Below are positions 8,547 through 16,593 of a stretch of DNA of 64,000 nt, in pieces; the stretch's first letter is position 1, and the number at the start of each line of letters is the position of its first letter. The stretch is from the NCBI RefSeq assembly GCF_009647655.1, contig NZ_WJFD01000001.1:2232001-2296000 (forward strand), given 5' to 3'. The notes under the pieces were generated by a model. The model did not search any database and was not told the origin of the DNA. It saw only the letters and a list, made by a program, of their open reading frames with translations. The translations under genes were made by a program, and so were the position numbers. The stretch is from Chitinophaga sp. SYP-B3965. GTDB lineage: Bacteria; Bacteroidota; Bacteroidia; Chitinophagales; Chitinophagaceae.

Positions 8547-11165
8547 TCAGTTCTCTGAAACAAAGGTATACTTGCCGGAGGGCACCTGTAATACAGTACT
8601 GCCATCCTCCTTTCCTATTACTTTTATTCCTTCTATACCACTCACCTGCTCTCCCGGCATATAAACAGTGGCCTGTGAATTCACAGGTACCGTCACATTC
8701 AGGGTAAACCGGCTCCCCTCCTTTTTCCAGCTGCTCCTGATCACTCCGTAGAGCGATGAGGTTTCCGCTTCGGCAAAAGAGATATTCTTTACCGGAGAGG
8801 GTTTTATGAGGAAGTACTGGAATCCGGGATGTGCAGGGTCCGCACGGATACCCGCCAGGCTTTTGATGAACCAGGAGGAAATGCCGGTGAAACAGGTATG
8901 TATCTTACTGGTCACATTTACACTCCAATATTCCGGCCATGCCGTTTCTCCCTTTTCCAGGAAATAACCATAGCTGGGCTCGGTAGTTTTAGAGAGGATA
9001 TGCGAGAACGCTTCATGGTACGTTTTATCCTCTATCAGGAATTTCAGCAATACCGGCAGGCCGGAACTGCCCATATCAAAATAGGCGTTTGGCGCAGTGA
9101 TCTTTTCCTTAAAGTTGGCGAGCACAGTTGCGTATAGTTTTTCAGGTACAATACCAGTCATCAGGGGGAAGGCCGTTTGCACCTGGTCTCCGTTCATGTA
9201 GATGTTCAATGCAGGATCAAAGAACTGTGCATTGATCCTCGTTTTCAGGAACCTTAATCTTTTTTGGTATACCACCGCGTCTTCAGGATGCCCCAGTATG
9301 CCTGCTATTTCAATCATATCGCCCAGGTTCATGGCATATACGCAGTTATTGAAGAAAGTAGCCTCCGGTGTGCCACCAAATTCTTTTCTACCACCGGGTG
9401 CAGCCCAGTCTCCCAGGAATTTCCCGCCACCGAAAAACGCTTCCAGGAGGCCGAACTGGCTTTTGGTATGAAGGAATTCCAGCCATCTTTTGCTGGTATT
9501 ATAGTTGGCTTCCAGTATCCGCTTGTCTCCATAGGTACGGTAGAATTCCCAGGCCACATTCAGCCCTGCGCTGCTCCACATAGGGCCGCCGTAATGTTCA
9601 TTCCATTGTGGTGCGGTATGGTGGATCCACCCGTCCTGTTCCTGTACATCAGACCAGTCCCGCACGTGTTTGGTGTAGAATGCGCCTACCTCGTAATTGG
9701 GCAAACCTATGCCCCATGAAGTGGCGAAAACTTCTTCTCCATACCCCAGCCTTTCCCGATGCGGGCAATCCGCCGTAAAACCTTCTGTGGTACAAAGCCG
9801 GTAAGTCCAGAGGTCTGTTTCATATATTTTATTGAACAGATCGCTGGAAGAGGAGAAGTGCCCTGTGCGTACTATATCTGTGGCTACAACATATCCTTTC
9901 ACATCAGCTGGTGAAGGTTTGCTTTTCAGTCCGCGGATATTGATATAACGCCCGGCTGTATAGTTAAAACGGTTGCGGAATGTTTCCCCATCTTTGCCTT
10001 TGCATATATAGATATTTCCCTGGGCCCAGTCCTGGATCGTTTCAGGATCATCTGCTACCATGATCTTTACCGTATCTCCGGCAGCCATGCCTTTCAGCTT
10101 TACTTCCAGCCATCCTGTATAGTTCTTACCCATATCCACTTTATAGATGCCTTTAATGGTATCCGTTACTGTTTTGGCAGGAACTGTTTCAATGATGCGG
10201 GCAGGCTCCATATTGTGCGCGGATAAGATCACTTTATGATCTGTTTCCTTAGCTGGTAACCATTTACTGTCATCAAAGCCTGTTTCATTCCAGCCGGGGA
10301 TGTATAACCGGGCGTCTATGCATTCAGCGCCATGATCTTCGTATGTATTTCCACCGGTGTTCTTACTGGAACTTACCAGGCATTTCCAGCTGGCATCCGT
10401 AGCGAGTGAGAAAGTGCCTGCATTCATCTGTACCCTTAAGGAAGGAAAGATAGTTCTGCCAAAGAACTCGTTGCGGGACCATCCCGGGCCGTACCATATG
10501 GCAATCGTATTATTCCCTTCTTTCAACAGGGCTGTTACATCGTATGTTACATACATCACTCTCCTGTCTATCCGTGTTAACGCAGGCGCCAGCACACGGT
10601 CGTCTGCTTTTTTGCCGTTGATGTACAGTTCATGATATCCCATGGATGCCACATGTACAAAGGCTGTATTCACTTTATCCAAACGGAAGTTCTTACGATA
10701 CCAGATATGGCTTTCTTTGGCCGCATCCGGATGTTTGATCCAGGAGCCTTTCCAGTCTGCCGGTTGGAGCAGCCCCATGGAAAAGCGTGCTGCCGGGCTC
10801 CAGGGCGTGCTGTGCCCATCTTTATCCTGTGCACGCACTTTCCAGTAACAATCCTGATTGGAGGTCAATTTCCGGCCTTTAAATACTACAAGGGCAGATT
10901 GATCGGACGGCGTTTCACCACTATCCCAGATATCTCCTTTGTCTTTATCCAGCAGGGCTTTGCTGCTGGCTACCAATACGTGGTAAGCGGTTTGTTTTTG
11001 GCCCCTTGTATTTTTAGTGTCTGTGAGCTTCCATGTAAAACGTGGCACTTCCGCATCAATACCTAAGGGCGCCTGCATGTATTCACAACGCAGGTCTGTT
11101 ACCTGCATTTGTGCAAATGCGTTTAAAGAAAATAAAAGGCAAATAATTAATTGAATAGAACGCAT
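8547..11165 (-). CDS. GH78-family alpha-L-rhamnosidase
   Basis: The protein has 872 residues and a signal peptide (1-18, ending NAFA). The order matches bacterial GH78 enzymes: an N-terminal fibronectin-like domain (VTDLRCEYMQAPLGID, PRFTWKL), a beta-sandwich with YINGKKADDRVLAP, a domain with AGRYINIRGL (405-412), then the alpha/alpha six-barrel with TADCPHRERLGYG (464-476), WIHHTAPQWNEHYGGPMWSSAG and GDWAAPGG. A C-terminal beta domain closes it. GH78 enzymes hydrolyse terminal alpha-L-rhamnose by inversion. Acidic residues around 471-478 occupy the place of the family's general acid. The sequence GEE is seen where GGD or TGD is more common. It is the last gene of the operon, 8 bp after the esterase gene, and is followed by a terminator. 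Confidence 0.93.
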   Translation of the reverse strand: MRSIQLIICLLFSLNAFAQMQVTDLRCEYMQAPLGIDAEVPRFTWKLTDTKNTRGQKQTAYHVLVASSKALLDKDKGDIWDSGETPSDQSALVVFKGRKLTSNQDCYWKVRAQDKDGHSTPWSPAARFSMGLLQPADWKGSWIKHPDAAKESHIWYRKNFRLDKVNTAFVHVASMGYHELYINGKKADDRVLAPALTRIDRRVMYVTYDVTALLKEGNNTIAIWYGPGWSRNEFFGRTIFPSLRVQMNAGTFSLATDASWKCLVSSSKNTGGNTYEDHGAECIDARLYIPGWNETGFDDSKWLPAKETDHKVILSAHNMEPARIIETVPAKTVTDTIKGIYKVDMGKNYTGWLEVKLKGMAAGDTVKIMVADDPETIQDWAQGNIYICKGKDGETFRNRFNYTAGRYINIRGLKSKPSPADVKGYVVATDIVRTGHFSSSSDLFNKIYETDLWTYRLCTTEGFTADCPHRERLGYGEEVFATSWGIGLPNYEVGAFYTKHVRDWSDVQEQDGWIHHTAPQWNEHYGGPMWSSAGLNVAWEFYRTYGDKRILEANYNTSKRWLEFLHTKSQFGLLEAFFGGGKFLGDWAAPGGRKEFGGTPEATFFNNCVYAMNLGDMIEIAGILGHPEDAVVYQKRLRFLKTRINAQFFDPALNIYMNGDQVQTAFPLMTGIVPEKLYATVLANFKEKITAPNAYFDMGSSGLPVLLKFLIEDKTYHEAFSHILSKTTEPSYGYFLEKGETAWPEYWSVNVTSKIHTCFTGISSWFIKSLAGIRADPAHPGFQYFLIKPSPVKNISFAEAETSSLYGVIRSSWKKEGSRFTLNVTVPVNSQATVYMPGEQVSGIEGIKVIGKEDGSTVLQVPSGKYTFVSEN

Positions 11166-11173
11166 GATATGAT

Positions 11174-12067
11174 CTAAAATTGATGGAAGGAAGCGGATAC
11201 AAATTCTAACACTTCCGGCAATGCTGTACGCCAGTAACCCCAGCTGTGGCCACCATCGCGGATACGGAATTCATGCGGGATCTCCTGCTTGCGCATAGCG
11301 ATATGCACCAGTGAGTTTCCTTCAAACAGGAAATCATCATCACCGCAATCAATATACCAGCGCACTGCTTTCTTTTTATCATCCGGCATGTTGTTTACTA
11401 AGTACAACACGCTCTGCCGTTCATAATATGTTTTGATCTGTGCAGCGGTAGCGATGGAATCCTGGCCACGGCGCTGCATCCACTTTGTAACATCCTCCAA
11501 TACCATAGGGCCGGTAGCTGCGCTAAGCGGACAGGCAGCGGCAAATAGTTCCGGGTGATGCAGGGCATAGGTAAAAGTGCCTTCGCCTCCCATAGAAAGA
11601 CCAGCCACTGCGCGGTAACGTTTCTCTGATCTGGCGCGGTAGGTCTTTTCCACGAAAGGGATCAGTTCCTGGAAAAAGAAATCCTCATAACGCCATTCTC
11701 CTTTGATGTCATTTGCATACCCCCTGCGGCCGGTGTTGGCATCCGGCATTACAATGATCATGGGCGTAGCCTTCCCTTCCCGGATAGCTTTATCCGTGAT
11801 GCTCAGCACCTCGCCAAACTGTATCCAGCCGGTTTGATCATCTCCTGCGCCATGCAGCAGGTAGAGTACAGGGTAGCTGCGTTGGGATGTTTCGTAATCA
11901 GGCGGCAGGTAAATGGAATACTTCCTGTCTCCTTTTAATATTTTACTGGGCAGGGTAAGGTTATCAGACACCTTTCCTGTTTGTGCGTGTGTTAACACCG
12001 GAAGCATTATACATGCCAATAGCAGTGCAATCATTTGTTTACTCATGATCTGTGTTTGTTTTACCAT
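11174..12067 (-). CDS. Secreted esterase, CE1/esterase D-like alpha/beta hydrolase
   Basis: This 297-residue alpha/beta hydrolase has a signal peptide and the motifs LYLLHGAGDD (67-76), GLSMGGEGT with nucleophile Ser158, an acidic CGDDD stretch (241-245) and DGGHSWGYW with His274, together a full Ser-Asp-His triad. The layout resembles Fes/esterase D and feruloyl or acetyl xylan esterases of family CE1. It should remove acyl groups from a polysaccharide; which acyl group is not visible. The first ATG overlaps the upstream gene's end by 7 bp. Met8 (base 12046) gives a more typical signal peptide and starts 15 bp after the upstream stop, so it is an equally good start. Confidence 0.9.
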   Translation of the reverse strand: MVKQTQIMSKQMIALLLACIMLPVLTHAQTGKVSDNLTLPSKILKGDRKYSIYLPPDYETSQRSYPVLYLLHGAGDDQTGWIQFGEVLSITDKAIREGKATPMIIVMPDANTGRRGYANDIKGEWRYEDFFFQELIPFVEKTYRARSEKRYRAVAGLSMGGEGTFTYALHHPELFAAACPLSAATGPMVLEDVTKWMQRRGQDSIATAAQIKTYYERQSVLYLVNNMPDDKKKAVRWYIDCGDDDFLFEGNSLVHIAMRKQEIPHEFRIRDGGHSWGYWRTALPEVLEFVSASFHQF

Positions 12068-13170
12068 GTTATATTGATCAGCTTTCCTCCATAACTTTCA
12101 ATAGCGCAGTTAGTGCCATTAACGCTGGTAATGGAGCTTTGCACCAGGAATGTAAGCGCGTTATATTTTTCCAGCGTCACTTTATCAAAGGTGATCACCA
12201 GCTTGTTACCGGAACGGGTGACCACTGGTTTTACAACACGCCGTATCGCTTCATAGGCATGTACGGCCTCTGGCGGAGCAAACCATATATTATCCTCTCC
12301 CTCTTTTCCATAACTGGCTGCAAGCCGGTTAAAGAACGCTGTAAAATCAGCAAAGCGATAACTAATATTCCAGAGATCATCATTCCCTACGCTGTGTGTA
12401 AATGTATTCAACCAAAAGTATTTTCCGGTGGAAAGATGTTCTTTTATTCCCCTGAACACGGAATCCATCAGTACCTGCTGCCCCATTTTACTGTTTAAGA
12501 ACAGCCTGCCCACGCGTAACCTGTTCCAGTCAGTACGGGTAGCCGGCTCTATCCAGTAATCCGGGTACTGACCGCTATGCACTACCTGCAGGCCTTGTTC
12601 AAAAGCTGCATTTGCATAAAGTGGCGCGCTCAGGTGATCATCTTTTCCGCCTGGTATCACAAATTGCTGCATGTTCGTTTGCAGGCGTTGCTGTACGGTA
12701 CGGGTATTTTCTGATACTTCCCATGCAGCCTTTACTTCTTTGCCTGTAGCGTGTGTATAGCTGTGGTTAAGTACATCCCAGCCTGCCTGGGTGATGAGTT
12801 TCAGATCATTCCAGGAGAGATTATCTTCACTGACAGAGCGGGCATTGATGGCTACGGCAGCTTTGAAGGACAGTGCATTGCCGCAACCGTCTGTATAATA
12901 AAGCCCGGGATGATATGCGCCATCACCCCCTTCGTCAAAATCCCACTTGTCTTTAAACGGAGCGGCTACCTGCCCGCCGTTAAAGTAAGGGAGCGCAACC
13001 CGTGCTGCGGAAACTAAACCATCGTCCAGCGTAAAACTGCATGCAAAACGTTTATCATAACGCAAGGGCGCTATGCTCACTTTGGCATTTTTGGCGGAGG
13101 CATCCAGCGTTACCGTGATGGTTATTTTGCTTTGTTGCCCTCCTAATAATAAAAGTAGCAGATAGATCAT
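12061..13170 (-). CDS. NodB-type polysaccharide deacetylase-like protein
   Basis: The protein has 369 residues with a short hydrophobic N-terminus. It carries the CE4/NodB signatures: motif 1 as TLDDG (48-51, usual TFDDG, with the metal-binding Asp) and motif 2 as HSYTH (136-140, H-S/T-x-x-H). A possible motif 3 is in the VIPGGKDDH region. The central FDEGGDGAYHPGLYYTDGCG insertion is unusual for short CE4 enzymes. These enzymes remove N- or O-acetyl groups with a divalent metal. In this operon an O-acetyl target on the degraded polysaccharide is likely, but that is inferred from context. It overlaps the upstream GH35-like gene by 4 bp, pointing to translational coupling. Confidence 0.8.
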   Translation of the reverse strand: MIYLLLLLLGGQQSKITITVTLDASAKNAKVSIAPLRYDKRFACSFTLDDGLVSAARVALPYFNGGQVAAPFKDKWDFDEGGDGAYHPGLYYTDGCGNALSFKAAVAINARSVSEDNLSWNDLKLITQAGWDVLNHSYTHATGKEVKAAWEVSENTRTVQQRLQTNMQQFVIPGGKDDHLSAPLYANAAFEQGLQVVHSGQYPDYWIEPATRTDWNRLRVGRLFLNSKMGQQVLMDSVFRGIKEHLSTGKYFWLNTFTHSVGNDDLWNISYRFADFTAFFNRLAASYGKEGEDNIWFAPPEAVHAYEAIRRVVKPVVTRSGNKLVITFDKVTLEKYNALTFLVQSSITSVNGTNCAIESYGGKLINITW

Positions 13171-14789
13171 TGTTCAAAATTTGCTTTCATTTGTCCTGAA
13201 AAACTTTTACCTGCCGGGCGTAATTTTATTTTCAGGATAACGCCTTCCTGTAACAGCGTGGAATGATATACTTCGTCCCCGTTCCAGAACCTTTTACGCA
13301 CCCATTTGCCCTCACTGTAATATCCTTCTTCCACTGCAACGATCTCTGCGCTTTGCGCACCGGAACCATAAGTGGGCCTGAACTGGAACTTGGCATCAAA
13401 GCCTATTAGCAAAAATTCGTTCTCCGCCAGTTGTGCTACCAATGCCCGGCCTGAAGGGGAGCGATCTTTTTTCCAGGTAGGGAAACCATATGTGAAAAGG
13501 ATATCATACCCATCAAAGTTCACCAGTTGATCTGGGCGGTTATGTTCTTCTATCACCGCTTTCAGGCGACCGGTGCCTTGCAGGGCCATTACTTCGTTCA
13601 GTGCACCCCGTAATAAACGGTAATTAGCGGCAATACCTGCAAATTTATCATCCAGTTTTTCTTTTCGCCTTTCGTCATGCGGATCGGCGCTGAAAGGGTC
13701 AATACCGTATACGGCTACACCCAGTGCGTCGTAATTGCCCAGCATGTGAAAATGATAACGGGCAAAATCAGGACCTTTGCCTGTTTCCGGTATAAAGAGC
13801 GGATTATCCGGGCCGCTGTATTTGGTACAGAGATCATCAATGGCAGCCAGGTTATTCTGGTAGATGTCCGGAGCCAGCAATACCATATTAGGCGCAGTGG
13901 CTTTCCAGATATGCAGCATATTGGAAGTAGGCCCTCCACTGGGGTAATCGCCGGGGCGTTGGAAACGGTGTTCACGCAGCCAGGCATTAGTATACATCGG
14001 TAATGCATATTCCTGCTTTCCACCCTCTGCCACTTCATTGATGTAACGGGCAATGTGATAAGCATTGAAAGACTCCGGTGCATCCACACCAAAAACTTCT
14101 TTCCAGGTGCCGCTCTTCTTTCCCAGTTGCTGTACCAGCTTAGCAGGCACCGCACTGTTGAATACCGCGTTAGCCACATCAGAATAATCACGATCTGTGC
14201 CTAGCGATCCTGCTTCGTTTTCCACCTGCACCAGGATGACGGTCTGTTCTTTTACATCTGTCTTTTTAAGATGCCGCATCATAGCAGAGAAAGCTTTTTT
14301 ATCAGCATCCAGGTTGGCTTGTGCTACGGGAGACAGCAGCTGCAGTTCTCCTCCCCCGGCATCTTTCATGCGCGGGTAAAGGTCCGGGCGGGAAAGCATC
14401 CATTCCGGCGCGTACTGTGAACTGCCGTTCTTGTAAGAACCGAACCACAGTAAAATAAGCCTTATGTTTTCTCTCCGCGCGCCCGCAATCAGCGAGTCCA
14501 GTTCGCGGAAATTATATTTACCCGGTTCAGGTTCCACATTCTGCCAGTACACCGGCGCTTCCAATGTGTTGCATTGCAGCTCACGCAGCTGCGGCCATGT
14601 TTTTTCCATAATATATGGCCAGCTGCTGCTATTCCACAGCTGTGCACCTAACACCAGGAAAGGTTTGCCGTCTACAAGAAAACTGTATCCTTTTCCCTGC
14701 TGTTTCTTTACAAAAGATGGCAGCGGTTTCTGCGCTGTAACCGCAAGACTACAATATAGGAATGTGATAATAAGAGAAAGAGATTTCAT
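13167..14789 (-). CDS. GH35-like beta-galactosidase with DUF5597-type C-terminus
   Basis: This 540-residue enzyme has a signal peptide (ending AVTAQ, residue 20) and a clan GH-A barrel. The acid/base motif is VQVENEAG with Glu192 and the nucleophile motif is FIPETGKG with Glu335. NTLEAPVYWQNVEPEPGKYNF (74-94) is the usual strand-2 region of GH35-type enzymes. The C-terminal 150 residues (from about LLRGALNEV) look like the DUF5597 beta domain. GH35 members hydrolyse beta-galactosides, so a galactan side chain is a reasonable target; the exact specificity is inference. The start overlaps nothing upstream (1-bp gap) and the end overlaps the deacetylase gene by 4 bp. Confidence 0.85.
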   Translation of the reverse strand: MKSLSLIITFLYCSLAVTAQKPLPSFVKKQQGKGYSFLVDGKPFLVLGAQLWNSSSWPYIMEKTWPQLRELQCNTLEAPVYWQNVEPEPGKYNFRELDSLIAGARRENIRLILLWFGSYKNGSSQYAPEWMLSRPDLYPRMKDAGGGELQLLSPVAQANLDADKKAFSAMMRHLKKTDVKEQTVILVQVENEAGSLGTDRDYSDVANAVFNSAVPAKLVQQLGKKSGTWKEVFGVDAPESFNAYHIARYINEVAEGGKQEYALPMYTNAWLREHRFQRPGDYPSGGPTSNMLHIWKATAPNMVLLAPDIYQNNLAAIDDLCTKYSGPDNPLFIPETGKGPDFARYHFHMLGNYDALGVAVYGIDPFSADPHDERRKEKLDDKFAGIAANYRLLRGALNEVMALQGTGRLKAVIEEHNRPDQLVNFDGYDILFTYGFPTWKKDRSPSGRALVAQLAENEFLLIGFDAKFQFRPTYGSGAQSAEIVAVEEGYYSEGKWVRKRFWNGDEVYHSTLLQEGVILKIKLRPAGKSFSGQMKANFEQ

Positions 14790-14790
14790 G

Positions 14791-16593
14791 TTATCTTTTT
14801 TTATAGCTGTCCACAGGAATACGAACAGTGCCCCAACGCACTATCCTTTCTATGGGATTAAAAGTTTTTGTTTCGTAGCTCGCCAGGAAAGTGATCACGT
14901 GATCCTTTGGGCAGCCCGGTTTTATTTTGATCACGGAACTCAGGGTGAAGCCATCCGGCCAGCGTGCGGGCAGCACCTCATCGGCCAGCTTTTCTTCCGC
15001 TGCCGCCACCCATTTGTCTTCGGTGTAGAGGCGTAGCCGGGAGGAGTCTTTGTATAACAGGAAACCGTCTCCTGCTTCCTCTACGCGAACATCCGTTAAT
15101 ACTGGTACATCAAACCATACCGGCAATATCATTTCATCTTCAGGCATTTCATTGATCTGCAACAGCAGCTTCACTTCAAATGGCTCTCCATGCAGCGACG
15201 GTTGCTTGCGACTGATGATGCGGACAGGTGGCAATTGCAGTAAACGTTTATCAGCTTTCACCTGTACTACTGAATCCAGCACTGTCACTGCGGTATCATT
15301 CGTGCGGATACGAACACGTAGTTGCTGCACTTCCTCTCCACCACGGTTTAACAAACGCAGCAGTATACTATTCTGCCCGTTCTTCAAAAACCGCAGATTG
15401 TGATCCAGGCCAATCCATGCAGCAGGATCTCCTTTCAGGTAGATACCAGTTTCTGTTGCTGCACTTTGTTTTACATGCAGGCGGCCATTGTTATCTGCCA
15501 GTAGTTGTTCATGATGCAGCTTCTTTGTTCGCAGATCATATTGCAGCAACTGGTATTGTTGCCCGGGCTCGTATACCGGCGCAGTGATCACCTTTGCTTC
15601 CACACCTGCTATTGCAGGCCCTAATGGTAACCAGCGGTGGGTATAAAGCCCCCAGCCTGTTTTATCTGCATGTTTGAAATGAAGATAGCCAGGTTGTTGC
15701 AGGTTACTTTCTACCTTATAGCCCCATACATCAAAATCAGCATAGAGATCATAATGAGACCACCTTAAAGGTGCAGGTAATGTATGTTTGAATCCATCTG
15801 CTACAAAACGAAGCGCACTTTCAAACACACGCGTTTCACCAGGGAGGTCTACCATATGTCCGCCATCCAGGGATTGATAATTTAACGATACTCCTTCCCA
15901 TGCAGCACCGGCACGCACTTCTTCATTCAATCCATATAAAATGTCTGTCGGACTTGTATGCATGCGCACCCGTACATCTTTTAAATTACTGAAAGTGTAA
16001 CGCACCGGGTAAAGTGTATGGTTCTCCGGGTAACCAAAGAAAAACTCCGGGCTGCCCGTCATGCTCACGATGCTGCCTATCTTATCAGGATACCTGCCTC
16101 CCAGGTAATAAGCCATGATCCCTCCCATGCTGAAACCTATAATGCCGCGGTGTTCCCGGCCTGTTAATGTTCTGCAGGAAGAATCAATATGCGCTGTGAG
16201 TTCAGGGAAATAATCTTTCATCTGCACCCGGAACTTTACATCTTCATGATTACCTACGTTATAAGGACGTGGTTCACTTTCATCTATATTACCATCCCAC
16301 ATCACCATGATCACACGATATTTATTCACAAGTTGCTGCAATGCTGTATAATCCAGTTTTGCATTATCGTCTGAAAAATGACGGCCACCCCATCCATGCA
16401 GAAAATAGACAACCGGGTAACGCTCACTGCCTGCCGCATAAGTATCCGGCAGATACAAACGGTATGCTTTAGGATGCCCGAAAACGCGGCTGTTATGCGT
16501 CAGGTCATGGTAAGGTACCTGCTGTGCCTCTGCAAAAAAATGATGCAGGCACATACAAGTGATGAGTAAAATATATTTCGGCATACGTTTCAT
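14791..16593 (-). CDS. Two-part secreted esterase with large C-terminal extension
   Basis: The first 260 residues form an esterase D/CE1-like alpha/beta hydrolase after a signal peptide: YFLHGWGGRH (63-72), GFSMGGIM with Ser155, SPTDILYG for the likely acid, and DGGHMVD with His246. The remaining 350 residues contain no motif I can name. They look beta-rich, with segments such as GVEAKVITAPVYEPGQQYQLLQYDL and LRNRGGEEVQQLRVRIRT that resemble carbohydrate-binding or Ig-like modules. A total of 600 residues is about twice the usual size of such esterases. It is sandwiched between the GH36-like gene (4-bp overlap) and the GH35-like gene (1-bp gap). Confidence 0.82.
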   Translation of the reverse strand: MKRMPKYILLITCMCLHHFFAEAQQVPYHDLTHNSRVFGHPKAYRLYLPDTYAAGSERYPVVYFLHGWGGRHFSDDNAKLDYTALQQLVNKYRVIMVMWDGNIDESEPRPYNVGNHEDVKFRVQMKDYFPELTAHIDSSCRTLTGREHRGIIGFSMGGIMAYYLGGRYPDKIGSIVSMTGSPEFFFGYPENHTLYPVRYTFSNLKDVRVRMHTSPTDILYGLNEEVRAGAAWEGVSLNYQSLDGGHMVDLPGETRVFESALRFVADGFKHTLPAPLRWSHYDLYADFDVWGYKVESNLQQPGYLHFKHADKTGWGLYTHRWLPLGPAIAGVEAKVITAPVYEPGQQYQLLQYDLRTKKLHHEQLLADNNGRLHVKQSAATETGIYLKGDPAAWIGLDHNLRFLKNGQNSILLRLLNRGGEEVQQLRVRIRTNDTAVTVLDSVVQVKADKRLLQLPPVRIISRKQPSLHGEPFEVKLLLQINEMPEDEMILPVWFDVPVLTDVRVEEAGDGFLLYKDSSRLRLYTEDKWVAAAEEKLADEVLPARWPDGFTLSSVIKIKPGCPKDHVITFLASYETKTFNPIERIVRWGTVRIPVDSYKKR

